64,000 nucleotides of DNA, taken from Undaria pinnatifida (Eukaryota > Sar > Phaeophyceae > Laminariales > Alariaceae). Under the pieces are notes generated by a model. That model was not told the DNA's origin. It saw only the letters and a program-made list of their open reading frames with translations, and did not search any database. The stretch spans positions 5,193,896-5,257,895 of the forward strand of contig JABAKD010000014.1 in the NCBI GenBank assembly GCA_012845835.1. Direction: 5' to 3'. This document shows, piece after piece, positions 21,640-33,859 of this stretch (position 1 is the first letter of the stretch; each line of letters begins with the position of its first letter). The translations under genes were made by a program, and so were the position numbers.

Positions 21640-24600
21640 GCGAGAGGTCCAGCAGCCCTCGCTCCTGAGGTGGTTTCGGCGAATCCATCACTTCACGGAC
21701 CGCGACCCGCATCCTCCTGAGCGTCCAATTCTTCCGCGAAAAAGCACCGACGTACTCTCTCGCGATGTGCGCATGCGTGGTCTCTCCACCGGTCACGAAA
21801 CACGCTGTTTTTCTGGGACGCGACAGCTGGATGCGCTTCAACACCCGTTCGTACCGCGCCTTGCCCCCTCGTCCCCTCGATATTCGGGTTTTGGGCGAGC
21901 TGACGTTGTCCCACCACGCCGCAACCGGCGTAGCGGCTTATGCCGGCGACCCCGCAGCTACGAACGGTGCTTTCCACCTCCTCTACGATGACACTACAGG
22001 TGTCGCCTTCACGGACGAGCCCCAGCTTGTCGCGGTCAACTTGGTGCGCAGTAACGGCTCCCCTGCGCTCACAGAACACTACTTTGTCGACATACTACCG
22101 CAGCCGGACATTCTTTCTGGGCAGAAGCACTTCATTGCTTCAGGGCGACAGGTGCTCCCCTTAACAGGTGTCGCACACCTCGAGCCAGGCGACCTCGTCG
22201 GGGTCGCCGACGCCCCACGTTTGCGCGTCCCGCTGGGTGCCTTGCAACACACCACCCACGCTGCGGGGCCCCACCCTGGCCAGATATCGGACAGTCAGGT
22301 CTGCAGTCGTGCGCTCGCCTGACACGGAGGTGGCAGCTCCCACCGTGCCGTCGCCCTCGCCGGCGCTAATGGAACGATTGAACCCAGCCCAGCGTTCTGC
22401 GTTTCTACGCGTCTGGGCCCAACTCCCGCCGCACCTGCGGGAGATCGCGTTCGACTTAAACGACCCTGGCTGGGACCCCTCGGCCATCGAGCAACTGGGT
22501 GATGTGCTCTGCGACTTTCCTGACGTTGTCTCTACTTCGACGACGGATTTTGGGTATTGCTCCTTGATGTTGCTCCTTGATGCCCTTCGAAATCTCGGTT
22601 CCGAAAGGCAGCGCTCCGGTCACTTCACGGCCCCATGGCATAAACCCTATACTGGCCAAAGAAGGGGGCGCGACTACCTCGCGGCTGGGCTGATCTAGAC
22701 CTCGATTTCACCGTATTCGAGCCCACTGGTGGTTATCCCGAAGAAATCTGGCAGTGTGAAAATCACGGTGAACTACAAGAAAATCAACCAAATTAGCACG
22801 CTCAGCCAACTGCCGGTTTCCCGCGTGGACCAGGTCCTGGACCCCTTAGGCTCAGGTCGGGTGTTTTCCTTGTTCATTTGGTTTCCTCGTTCCACCAGAT
22901 AACAGCGCACAAGGACACAGTTCTCCATACAGCGTTCTGCACACCCACAGGCCTCTACGAGTGGCTCGCTATGCCTCAGGGCAGGAGCGCCTCGCTTGGG
23001 TGGTTCGTCAAGGTCATCAATGAGGTGATCAAGGACTTGAAATAGGTGGCAGCATACCTCGACGATGTCATCGTGTTCGATTCCGACCCGGTGGCGCAAG
23101 TTCGGACGATTCGCTTCCTCTTCGGGTGCCTCGAGAGCATAATCTCAAGCTTTCTCCTTCGAAGGCGCGATTGGATGCCACCGATGCGAACTTTCTGAGC
23201 CACTCCATTTCCCCAGCAGGCCTACGCCCAAACGCAGAAAAAATGTCGGCATTGACCAATATGCCGATGCCCACTGACTTAAGCAGGTGCGCGCACTCAT
23301 GGGTGGTGTCAACTATTACCGCAATTTTTTGCTCGACTTGTCGAAGAGGCTTCGCCCGATTAACGCGCTCCTCCGAAAGGGGCTTAAGTTTGCATTCACG
23401 CCTGCTGTGGAGAAGTTGGTGCGAGAAATCTTGGCGGAGCTCGCGACCCCGCCGGTCCTCGTTTTCCCCGATTGGGACGCCGTCGCCGACGGCTCATGCC
23501 AGTTTCACGTGTATTGCGACGCCTGCGTCGACGGGTTTGGCGCCGCTCCCGAATAGGAGCAGACGGGCGGCTCCATAAAACCCATCGGGTACATCAGCCG
23601 AGCTATGCTCGACTCGGAAAGGCATTAGATTCCTCTTGATTTGAGAATGGCAGCATCGTCCGGGCTCCCAACGCCTCCGCGGCTACCTTTGGGGCACCAA
23701 GTTCCGTTTATTCTCTGACCACAAGGCGCTGGAAAGCATAGGCAAAGTGGGGGACCACAACGCCCGAGTCGAAAGATGGCTCGAGTTCCTCACCGCGTTC
23801 GACTGCACACTCGAGTACCGCAAAGGGAGCGTAAACGGCAACGCCGACTTCCTGCCTCGTTTACCGGAGCCTGCCACGAAACATGTCCGCAATGGTTCGA
23901 CGAGTCTCACCCCTGTTGAGGATGGTGTGGCATATACCTCATAAGGGCTTGCGGGCTGCACACTCCTTCCTCTCCGATTCCGGGTGTCGGCTTGGGTGAG
24001 CTAATGCCCCGCACCGAAAGTAATGCCTTGGGTGGGCTCCCTTTCGCTTCTTCCGACATTTGCGATATTCGCGCACACGGGCCACGTATGAGGTTTGACG
24101 ACTTTCCTACTCCTTCCAGGAGATTCACCGCACGTGTTTCTCCATCCGTCGCCACCGTCGATAGCTCTCCCGGCCGCAGGTGGGTCTACCATGCAGCCTT
24201 CCCGAAGCTCGGTATAAGGGACTGACTCGGTCGAGCCCACGGGCCCGACCGTGTCCGTCTCTACCTCGCCGGGCTCTCCGGCGCCCCAGACAATGACGCA
24301 GTCTTCAGACCGCATCTCCACTCGGACGCGGCGGCGTTCAGCAACAGGAGCTGGTAAGGCACCCCCTGCTGTCGACTATGGCTTCGGGCCCGGCGGGGCC
24401 CCTCGATCATCTTCCAGACGAGTCACAACCCCGTCGCGAGTCCCACGGCCGCGGCCGGCTCCGCCCGCCGCCGCGACCCCTGCTCTTGCCGACTCGCCGG
24501 TCCGCACGGTGCCACTTCCGTCCGACCGTGACCACGCAGAGCCTATGAGAACTCCTTTCTTACGGCTCACGCCGTGTTCTGGTGACACGCCGACTGCACC

Positions 24601-26867
24601 TGCAAGGTTGGATGCACTCGGCGACGTAGCTGAATTGAGGTTCGCTGATTCCGTCGCGCGTTATTCCCATGACAATTGGAAGCGAGAGCAGCACGCTGAG
24701 CCGACGTGCCACGCCACGATGCGTTACACCTCTATCGGCCGGCCGTCGGTTCTGCCGCCCGACTTTTTGGCGTGCTACCCCTCGCACAAGCGTCCCTCTC
24801 TCTCGGACATCCAGGGGCTGGCGGGTGAAGGTCGGTTACATAGAACCGACGACGACATCGTCCTACTCGTCCGTGACCCGACACCGCTGCCGATAAAGTC
24901 TGACAAACCCATCTCTGTGGAGCAACCTGCTTGCTTGCTAAACGACAAGCCGGTTCGCATCTACGCCCCCCTGCTCATGGGCCCTTATCATGCAAGCTTG
25001 TCATTCGACGGCCTCTTGCCACCTTGGCACCACGCGCGCGTTGCGCATGCTGGAGCAGTTCTTTTGGTGGATTGGCATGAATGTGTGCACCCGGTGATGG
25101 CTTCGCCACTGCTTGATGTGCCAAGCGCGGAAAACCCCACGGCTGACTGTCCGCTGGCCAATCATCTCAATGCCTCTACCGGAAGGTCCAGGTGTCGACG
25201 TCAGTGTTGACTACTTCGGCCCCCTTCCGGTGATGCCACGAGACAACACCTACATCTATCAGTCGTCGGGCCGGCAAAATCTCCGTCAATGCCGCTGAGT
25301 TCACCGCGAAGGGTACAGCCAATATCCTGGTGAACCAAGACATTCCCTTGTGGAGGGGCCCGCGCAACATATTCTCGACAACGGCCTGCAGTTCTTCTCC
25401 AAGCTTTCACAACCTGTATATCAGCTGTTTGGCGTGCGCAAGCTTGCTACAAGCTCCTATCATCCCAACTGTAACGGAGGCGTTGAGCGGGTGAACCACA
25501 CCATGGCCCAAATGCTGGCTATGGTCGTCAACGAGCGACAAGACGATTGGGACTTGCATCGTCCTCACGTCGAATTCCCTTACAACAATTCCGTCAGCAC
25601 GGCGATGGGCCTGGCGCCCAACGAGGTCCACATGGGCAGACTTCCACGTCTCCACCTGACGGTTTTCGACCGCACCGGCGTCGTGGGGCACCAGAGTCTG
25701 GTCCGCGACCACTTGGCGTATTGCGACATGGTCACCGACCGAAAAAAAAAAGCACGCGAACGACATTGTTCGCGCACACCACGCCCTCACCGTTTCTCGT
25801 GTTAACAGCAGAAACTCCGCCTTCACGGACGCGCTGCGTCCGGCGCCTAACTTCGCTGTGGGTGGTTGAGCATAGGTGTACAACTCTGCCTCCACCATCC
25901 GCCGCGGTGTGAAGGCGAACACGGACGCCAATGTGCTCAAGGCCAAACTCGCGCTTAACCGGACGGGCCCTTACAAGATCCTGGCTCTCGGCCCCTGCTC
26001 CGCCGCCGAGACCCCGGACAGCTTGCCACTCAGGAGCAACCTCTATTTGGACCTCCCTTCCAAGCTTCCCGGTTCGGACGCTCGCCGGCGTGTGACGATT
26101 GAGCGCTGCAAGCCATGCGCCAACCCCCACGACAGCGGGGACATGCCCAAATACCTACCCGCGGGGCTAACGCAGCATGTGCTCAATAATTTTTCCAAGA
26201 AGTCCCCTCCGTAACAACGTCACTCAAGACGATGTTCCGACCCCGCTCCAACGGCTGGAAGTGGAGCAGATCGCCGGCCATCAGTCGGTCTGGGGGAGAG
26301 GTGACGTCATCGCGGTGCTATACAAGACGCGTTGGGCGGGACTCTCTGAACCTTCCTGGGAGAGGGAAATGGACCTCCACCTCTCCCGTCCTCACGTTTT
26401 GCGTTATTGGGCCGGCAATGCCGGACCAGCACCGCCAAACCAACCGCCTCGATCGCCGAGTGCGGATCGGGGCGGCACAGCGCGAGCTCTCCCGCAACAA
26501 CTTCCTAGCGCCGGGCTACGCTTGTGTTACTCCCGCCGATTGGCTCCACCGTTACCACGACACGGTGCTAAGGGAGCCCCCTTTTGGTACAAGGGAGACG
26601 ACGGGTTGTCGCGGCTTGGAAAAATCAGCGCGGGCACAACCGAGGACAAGGTTTACCTGGTCCGCTTTCGGGACGACCCGGGGCCGATTAAACTCCCTCT
26701 TTCCCCGGCGCGCTACACGACTTCGACGGGAGCCGTACGAGACTCTCGGTGCCTGCAAGTTCACATCGCCAGCGTGTTTCCTCGGAGGACCCAACGTAAC
26801 TTGGAAAAGTCTCGAGGCGCGACCGTGGCCAGTTGACTTTCAAGCCACCGTTGCCCCTCGATAGTTC
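21640..26867 (+). pseudogene. Gypsy (chromovirus-like) Pol, frameshifted; C-terminal chromodomain and Tudor-like module
   Basis: The frame is broken repeatedly (for example stops at 22,696 and 23,043), but the Ty3/gypsy order is clear. The end of the protease region (HAVFLGRDSWMRF near 21,810) leads into reverse transcriptase (VVIPKKSGSVKITVNYKKIN near 22,735, LDDVIVFD near 23,060) and RNase H (VYCDACVDGFGA near 23,510, FSDHKALESIG, HNARVERWLEFL). Integrase follows (VDWHECVHP near 25,070, ILDNGLQFFSK and GVERVNHTMAQM near 25,370-25,510). Residues from ~26,255 to 26,415 have a chromodomain pattern (VEQIAGHQ, VLYKTRWAG, EPSWEREMDL, HVLRYW). A Tudor-like stretch follows (FWYKGDDGLSRLGKI, YLVRFRDDPGPIKLPL). 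Only ~300 bases separate the primer site from the protease region, so gag appears deleted. Frames were joined by domain order only. Confidence 0.88.
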
Positions 26868-27684
26868 TCCATTTTTTTCTGGGTTACGGGGTTTTGAGTT
26901 TTTGCCTTTGGGTTGTCCGTGGTGTTTCGAGTGTTTTTTTTACTGGGTGTGGGGGATTCTATTTTTTTTTTTTTTTCAGTCCTGCCGGCACCCCCGCCCG
27001 CCCTGTGCCGGGTCAGAGTCCGGGTGTTCACGCCGCTATCTGAGGCGCAGGACTGCCGGTTTTTCGTGTTGTCCAATTCGCCCTGCCGATGCCCTCCTCA
27101 GCCCAGAGCCGGGGGGCGACCAGGGTACTCTGTTCGCGCATAGCGTTGCACAGGGCTATATATGTGACTGTGTGTTATTTATTTATTGATTTACTCCTTG
27201 TGTTGTATTTGTTCTGCTTGTTTCGGCTAAACTCCTCCCCCTCGCGGGGCTGTAGGTGGTGTCACCTTCCATCCGGGTATTAGTCGTTTTCTCATCTAAC
27301 CTTCGCCATGCCAATGGTCCGCGGGAGGTTTTAGGCATGATTTGTCCCTTGTATTAGGGCCTGCGTTCCCCTTCCTTTCGACAAAGGTTTGCCTTGCCGT
27401 AGTGCCTTTTCTGTGTTTTGTTTGCCGTAGGGTCTTTTCTGTCCCCCCCCCCGCCACACCGGCGGTACGCGACAGGTTTTTGATGAGTGGTTTGCCTTGT
27501 TACATGGTCTGCGTTTCCTTCAACTGCTTTTCTTCGCGTTTTTCCTGGCTCCATAGCCAGGCCGTTAGAGGTGTGGAAGTGGGTTTTGAGGCGCCGCATC
27601 TTCGTCTCATGGTCTAGTTCGTAGAACCAGAGTTTCCCCGAATCTCCCACATTCCTGCATATGCGGCTCATCAGGGTGGGCTAG
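26868..27684 (+). other. Long 3' non-coding region of the gypsy element
   Basis: About 800 bases between Pol and the 3' LTR, T- and C-rich. The same region occurs inverted at 18,575-19,205, so it belongs to the element. Short antisense frames shared by both copies (SRICRN/SRICKN) follow from this homology and are not evidence for a gene. Confidence 0.7.
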
Positions 27685-27937
27685 TGTTAAGGTACGGCCT
27701 TGAAAGGCCTGCAATTATCTGATTTGATATGTAATTGGTCGTTTTCTTATGACATGTTGGCCTTATTTGTTAGGGGTAGTCAGGAAATGAAACCGAGGCA
27801 TGCGCCTCGGCTCTCAGTTGCTCTGTGGAAATAATGAAGCTGCTTCTCTACTACGGCTGAGAAAGTGAGTACTCACCGAGGACCTGCTCAACAGGCAGAC
27901 CTGCACGCGACACTCTGTGTCCCCACCTAGTAACTCA
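27685..27937 (+). repeat. 3' LTR of the gypsy element
   Basis: Starts TGTTAAGGTACGGCC after AGGGTGGGCTAG and ends near AGTAACTCA. It pairs with 21,079-21,345. The flanking GGGAGGA matches GGGAGGA before the 5' LTR and may include the target duplication. Confidence 0.85.
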
Positions 27938-28228
27938 AGAGGGAGGACTTGGCCCTTGCGGTTGGAGGGGGCAGGGCCACAGGAGACAGGGGGGTACGTT
28001 ATCTAGTATTCGTAGTTTTCGGTTATTATTGGAAACATCGTTTCACCATTTCATCTGGATCTGTTGTTTCATAACGTTTCTGCTTTTGACACTCACGCCA
28101 CTTTGTCAGATGGCAAATGAAATAATAATATAGTTACAAGTAGTATTTTACGGTATCCTCCATGATGACCATTACTACACCGCGCATTAATAATTTCAAA
28201 TAATTTTGAAGAAAATGGTGTAACCGTC

Positions 28229-28284
28229 AGGAGTAGTAGTAGTCGTAGTAGTCGCAGTAGATTCTAGAAGTAGTAGTCGTAGTC

Positions 28285-28318
<34 letters not shown>

Positions 28319-28320
28319 GA
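28229..28320 (+). repeat. AGT/CGT trinucleotide microsatellite
   Basis: AGTAGTAGTCGTAGTAGTCG-type repeats, purest at 28,286-28,318. Leu-rich and Val-rich frames here are artefacts. Confidence 0.9.
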
Positions 28321-28966
28321 AGAAAAGTACGACGATGACATGCCCATCACTACTGACTGACTTAACTGCTGAGGGCACCTGTTACTCACCACGTACCTGG
28401 CATGTATGCGTTTATTTGACGATACTTCGAACGCACGAAAATACAGCTATCTGTGATATCAACCCGAAGCCGCACCCTGAACACATCCCAATCAACCAGT
28501 CAGTCTGTTTAGAGGTCGCCTTCATCGAGCACACGCAACAGTGTGCGACACATGCTACGTACCGTAACGGTGCTGCACCATTTTTCTTCCGAGGGTCCTC
28601 ACCTGATAAAGAGTCCCTATACGCCCCACCCAATAATAACCGATTTTGAGAAAAACGAGAAATAAATGAAGCCTGATGATGGACAAACCCCATGTTCTAC
28701 TACAACAATAGGTACCTAGAACAAATCATGTTGCAAAACACGAATGAACGAAATTCGGGCCAATTTGGGTCACTTACGAAGCCCTTGCAATTTCTCAGAG
28801 AATATTGTGGCCAAAAAGTGCCACCATACAACCCCTGTAGACTAGTATCGTAGCACGCATGCCTCAAATCGCCACATTTTTTTGCCCCTTTTTTCCCTTC
28901 ATTTAAACGTCCCGCAGAGATTTAAGCGGTGTCGCACGCGTACACGAGAACGATCAGATATATGGC
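28321..28966. other. No gene recognised
   Basis: Frames of ~100 codons on both strands lack recognisable motifs. 28,845-28,865 (TATCGTAGCACGCATGC) resembles the right end of the GCTACGATAGAGG MITE and may be a decayed copy. Confidence 0.35.
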
Positions 28967-29193
28967 GGGTACCCCCCGATTTATAAGAGCATCCCAAGAT
29001 AAGATCATTCGGCACTTAAGTCTTGAAAAAAAAGGTCTAATCGGCACGTACGTCCCGCCATACTAAAATCCATATATTATACTGCCCATTATTACAGGTG
29101 AGAGCAATGCGTATTATTAGTAGTTAAGAGCGTTTGTTTGTTTGCGATACTTTTTTGTGGTCATCGGGTGCTCTCATATCGGGGTATCCCTTA
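28967..29193. mobile_element. MITE that seeded the satellite array
   Basis: GGGTACCCCCCGATTTATAA on the left faces GGGATACCCCGATATGAGAG read inward from the right (29,190-29,164), imperfect inverted repeats around ~225 bp. A diverged relative lies near 61,790-61,915. Its right two thirds is the unit amplified in the following array. Confidence 0.6.
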
Positions 29194-30418
29194 TGTAGTT
29201 TTAGGCAAGAAATGTAACATGTGGACATCGTCAGACTGAGAAAAAATCAAAGCTGGCGTGCTTTAGAGATTTTTTTTTAATTACTTGAAAAAAAGTCCCA
29301 CAAAAAAAAAAAGTCAGCGGTTACCGCTATACTAAAAGCCATATATTATACTGCCCATTATTACAGGTGAGAGCAATGCGTATTATTAGTAGTCAAGAGC
29401 GTTTGTTTGCGATACTTTTTTGTGGTCATCGGGTGCTCTCACATCGAGGTATTCCCTATGTACTTTTAGGCAAGAAATATAACATGTGGATATCGTCAGA
29501 CTCAGAATAAATCACAGCTGGCGTGCTTAAAAGATATTTTTAAAATTACTTGAAAAAAAGTCCCACAAAAAAAAAAAAATCAGCGGTTACCGCTATACTA
29601 AAAGCCATATATTATACTGCCCATTATTACAGGTGGGTGAGAGCAATGCGTATTATTAGTAAAGAGCGTTTGTTTGTTTGTTTGCGATACTTTTTTGTGG
29701 TCATCGGGTGCTCTCACATCGAGGTATTCCCTATGTACTTTTAGGCAAGAAATGTAACATGTCATCTGGATATCGTCAGACCAGAATAAATCACAGCTGG
29801 CGTGCTTAAAAGATATTTTTAAAATTACTTGAAAAAAAGTCCCACAAAAAAAAAAAAATCAGCGGTTACCGCTATACTAAAAGCCATATATTATACTGCC
29901 CATTATTACAGGTGAGAGCGATGCGTATTATTAGTAGTCAAGAGCGTTTGTTTGTTTGCGATACTTTTTTGTGGTCATCGGGTGCTCTCACATCGAGGTA
30001 TTCCCTATGTACTTTTAGGCAAGAAATGTAACATGTGGACATCGTCAGACTCAGAATAAATCACAGCTGGCGTGCTTAAAAGATATTTTTAAAATTACTT
30101 GAAAAAAAGTCCCACAAAAAAAAAAAATCAGCGGTTACCGCTATAATAAAATCCATATATTATACTGCCCATTATTACAGGTGAGAGCAATGCATATTAT
30201 TAGTAGTTAAGAGCGTTTGTTTGTGTCCGATACTTTTTTTGTGGTCATCGGGTGCACTCACATCGGGGTATCCCCTATGTACTTTTAAGGCAAGAAATGT
30301 AACATGTTGTGGACATCGTCAGACTCAGACTAAATCACAGCTGGCGTGCTTAGAAGATTTTTTTAAAATTACTTGAAAAAAAAGACCACAACAAAAAAAA
30401 AAAGTCAGCGGTTATAAG
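29036..30418 (+). repeat. Tandem satellite, ~270-bp unit, five copies
   Basis: The landmark ATATATTATACTGCCC occurs near 29,072, 29,341, 29,607, 29,885 and 30,159, spacings of 266-278 bp. Each unit has GTGAGAGCAATGCGTATTA, a CATCGGGTGCTCTCA end, AAGAAATGTAACATG and an A-run followed by GTCAGCGGTTACCGC. Length varies through the TTTG count and the A-run. No coding potential. Confidence 0.93.
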
Positions 30419-30800
30419 AGAACCTCATACCTAACAAAACACAGATATTATCACACGAAGTAGCAGATCTCTACGAAACGAAACGAAATTAACTGTAGAC
30501 TCTCGAAAGATCATACAAAACGTAAAAAACAAAACAAAAAAACGATCAATCAAAAACGATTATTCATTGATTGATTGGTCTGGTGTTGTTCTTTTCAGCA
30601 GGACACACAAGGAAGGCAAGAAACAGACTCTGAAGGCAACGATATGGCCCAGCCACGTGCTAACCTCGTAAAAGATATTAAAATATTACTCATCGATGCC
30701 GAGACAAGGGAATCAAAAGCACTTTCTCAGCCGACGCACTACGTAAATAAAAGTACTCCGTTGGCGTTTCCTCCCCGGGCGTCGAGCCGGTACGGGCTAT
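30419..30800. other. No recognisable feature
   Basis: A-rich DNA with CGAAACGAAACG and AAACAAAAC runs; no gene seen. Confidence 0.4.
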
Positions 30801-30807
30801 ATAGTGT

Positions 30808-30938
30808 ACACTCCCGGCCCCACGTTAGTGCCGTTTACCCTTTGGTGCGGGGGACCCAGATTAGTGCGGTGAAAATCGCTTGTCACGACCTCGTCCTGCA
30901 AAGACCGCACTACCCTGGATAGTTGGGGGTCCCAACTT
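30808..30938. mobile_element. Pogo/Tc1-like MITE with GTGCGG subrepeats
   Basis: GGGGGACCCAGATTAGTGCG and, inverted, GGGACCCCCAACTATCCAGG with TAGTGCGGTC. The core GGTGAAAATCGCTTGTCACG is shared with copies near 40,540 (inverted) and 63,400. Ends are not sharply defined. Confidence 0.5.
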
Positions 30939-31743
30939 AAGGCGGATTTTGTCCCATGGCAAGGGACCGTACTACAGAAGCACCACGACTGTGCGTACTC
31001 GTACTATTATCATGCCGAGGGTAATTTGCTGTCAAGGGTGACGCTGCAAGCCAAAACCACGACAAAGTCTGAACGCTGGTGGTGTCATCCGCAGAGAGTG
31101 AAAAGTACCGGGTATAATACCGAGAGGTCGTACAGAACTTACCGCAAGTGTCGGGTACCGGTATTCGAGGCGGTATATACCGAACCTTCAGTAGGGCATT
31201 TACCGATGAAAAGCAAAATATCCCCCGCTATAATACTTGGTATGTACCCCACCTAACATACGCTTAGATAATATCGCAAGCAGTAACTGCGGTACAGCAA
31301 CCGCGGTCGTTCGTCCATGGATGGCTGAACTCTCGAATAAGAAAACAAGAGACAGGCGAAGGAGGTGATTGATGTACAACTTCTCATTCCTTCAACCCGG
31401 CCGCGAAACCGACAATAATAATAAAACAGATGATATAAGGTACCGCCCCCCGCCCCCCCCGCCTCCCAACCCCGCCTCCCCAAGCGCATTCAACGAAAAA
31501 GAAAGCGCACTGCTTTCTCTTCGCGCAAAGACACCACCTCATGCCTAGAAAAAAAACGGGCATGCTCAACCCCTGCCTGGAAAAAAATGCATGTCACCAA
31601 ACCCATGCCACATATTTGCGGTGGGCGACTATTAACCGCGCTCGATTGAAATCTACCGCGATCAAAAACTAACCGCGAGCTGAGACAGAGACTCCGTGTG
31701 GTACAACTACAGTTGTGGTCGGAATTGTAAGGATCGTTTGGTA

Positions 31744-31904
31744 CAGTAGAGGTCCCTCTATGGTGCCGGTTGCCTGCAATAGTGCCGGCGAAATCGCTAG
31801 GCACAGATGGGAACAGTCAGTAGTGGCAACATGCGGAGTAGCGCCGGTGGCCGGTATGTGCTGATACTTCTGGCTCGCACGAACCGTCACTATAGAGGGG
31901 CCAA
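31744..31904. mobile_element. Pogo/Tc1-like MITE with TA flanks
   Basis: Left end CAGTAGAGGTCCCTCTATGG, right end inverted TTGGCCCCTCTATAGTGACG; TA at 31,742-31,743 and 31,905-31,906 fits a TA target duplication. Core CGAAATCGCTAGGCACAGAT as in the 5253 copy. 161 bp, non-coding. Confidence 0.6.
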
Positions 31905-31906
31905 TA

Positions 31907-32310
31907 CCGTGTTCATACCAATATCTCAACCGTTCTCTATATTTCCGCCCTGGGTGGAACGAAATGTTAGGCCCGTTTGGTTTTATTAGAATTACCTTAT
32001 GAATGTCCCTATACTTTCGCCCAGATTGGCACTCTGCGGCAAAACGTTGTCCGGGCCCCTGTGAGAGGGTTGTCCACACGGTCAGACAACGGTTTATCCC
32101 GAGTTGCGACACTCTGTAAATTTTCACGCGATGGAAAATCACGGCCCACAAGAAACCCCACATTGATATTGCTACTGCAAAACCTATCCGACTCAAATGT
32201 CAGGCAGTTTTGTCCTCAAAACACGAGTGCAGTTCGAAAAGGCAACGTCGTACTACTGGAAATCCACTAATTCCAAGTAGCTTGTCCGCGAAAACGCGGA
32301 TGCCGTTCTA
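31907..32310. other. No gene recognised
   Basis: Only short frames without recognisable motifs. Confidence 0.35.
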
Positions 32311-33240
32311 AATCCCCCAGCCCCTCCCCTCGCCCCCCCCCCCTCCGTTCCCCTCCGTTCCGGTTATCAAAGACGCAAGAAATTTAAGTCGCCCCCGCGC
32401 CTTAGCCCCCCCATCCATAAAAAAACAGCCGATTAAAAGCGTGTCGCCACGTTCGACCCAGCAACGGAACAAAACGGTTCGGTTCAGCCAGGCGCCGAGC
32501 GGGAAAAGCAAAAGAGAGGACAGCTAGGGCGCCAAAGGGGGGAGGCAGGAGATAACAAAAGGAGAGACACAGACAGACAGAAACAGCGAGGACAGCCAGC
32601 GCGCAGCCGACCACAACAAACGGGGAAGGCTCCAACACAAAAACCCGATTCCTTCCATCTACCCCACCCGCCCACCCGCCCACCCACCAACCGACCAACC
32701 CACCTACCCTCACGCCAATCAACAAACCATCCCGCACCCACCCACCCAGCCACCGGCCCGTCCCCCCACCTCCTGCTGCGTGCCAGACACAACCCAGCAC
32801 GGCACAGGGCGTCGTAAGCGCGAAGCAGGCAAAAACAAGGGCGGGATATATACTCTCACGCTCGTACCCTTTAACCTCAACGAACACAGAGAGCACCGAC
32901 CGATACATACGGTACCAAAACAAGAGCGGTGATGGTTGAGGTGGAGGTGGCATGGCGCAACCAGCCACATCGAGGCCCGCTCGCCCGCCCGCCAGCCCGC
33001 CCACCCGCCCGCCCGCGCGCCCGCCGGCCTGGCCGGCTCAGGCTCAGTGTGGTGGCGGCGCGACAAAAACAAATCTACCAAGAGGCCTTCAAATGTTTAC
33101 AAATCTCGTTATTATCCTTAGCAAGGCACGGCCAGAACCCCTCAAGAACAGAGCCCCCCCCCCCTCGCCATCGCCACCACCACCACCACCAAACCCACCC
33201 ACCACTCATTACGGCCGCAACCGCACTGCCTAGCCCGTGT
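32311..33240. repeat. C-rich low-complexity DNA
   Basis: Runs of CCCACCCGCCCACC, CCGCCCGCCAGCC and CACCACCACC type, with C homopolymers. Frames across it give Gly/Trp/Arg- or Pro/Ala-rich translations typical of simple repeats. The complementary strand is G-rich and could form quadruplexes. Confidence 0.75.
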
Positions 33241-33439
33241 CCCTGATTTCCTCCTCCACTCTCCTCTTCCAGCTCCCAAGAGTTCCCTTCAGCTTCCTCA
33301 AACCACCCCCCACCCAATCCCTCCCACACTACTGCATTCAAACGAACGCCAACCGCCACCCCCCCCTTTTCCCACGCCGGGGACAAAACCTCGTAGTACC
33401 CGCAAACTCCCAAAAACAGATTATATATCTTCTCCGGTC

Positions 33440-33660
33440 TCTGGCCTTAATATGCCTCTGCCTCCGGTTTTAACAGGCCACTGGTCTTAAAAAGGCTACT
33501 AGCCTCAAACGGTATCTTCCCTTGAAAGGCGTATAGCCTTAAAAAGCCTCTGGCCTTAAAAAGTTATCCGGCCTTGAAAGGACCTAACGTCTTGCATAGC
33601 CTTTGGTCTAAAAAGGCCTCCAACCTTAGAAGGGGTCTAGCCATCAAAGGCCTCAGGCAA
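33440..33660. repeat. Degenerate GGCCTTAAAAAGGCCTCT minisatellite
   Basis: About nine units of 20-25 bases built on GGCCTTAAAAAGGCCTCTGG, each carrying AGGCC and GGCCT in inverted order, so single units can form small hairpins. Confidence 0.7.
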
Positions 33661-33701
33661 GCGGCTCTGCGTGCGTCAGGGAATGTAACTGTAACGCTCT
33701 A

Positions 33702-33736
33702 CTGAACCGAAACAAACCGAACCGAACCGAACCGAA
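33702..33736 (+). repeat. CCGAA pentanucleotide repeat
   Basis: ACCGAACCGAACCGAACCGA is the complement of the TTCGG array at 47,382-47,470. Confidence 0.8.
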
Positions 33737-33820
33737 ATTGCAAGGGGACGTTTACCGCCGTTTCCCTACAGCAGACACGCCTTTGCCTCGGAGAGCAGAA
33801 CCGAGCTTTCCCACCCTTAC

Positions 33821-33859
33821 CAGGTGGGCGAGCCGCTGCTGGTCGCGCTCCTGGCTTGC
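33821..33859 (-). CDS. Candidate microexon, phase 0, coiled-coil segment
   Basis: On the minus strand, a pyrimidine tract and CCCGAACAG precede 39 bases that end CACCTG, followed by the strong donor GTAAGGGTGG. The exon is exactly 13 codons in phase 0 (ASQERDQQRLAHL), charged and helix-prone. It is the lowest-coordinate member of the minus-strand phase-0 exon series. Function unknown; such short exons can occur by chance. Confidence 0.45.

Noticed and set aside
27354..27671. 105-codon minus-strand frame with a homologue at 18,589-19,023
   Set aside because: Both lie antisense in the shared non-coding 3' region of the gypsy family; homology reflects the DNA, and the frames diverge after ~60 codons.
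32402..33246. Gly/Trp-rich and Pro/Ala-rich frames on both strands
   Set aside because: Pure low-complexity DNA open in several frames at once, without domain or splice evidence.
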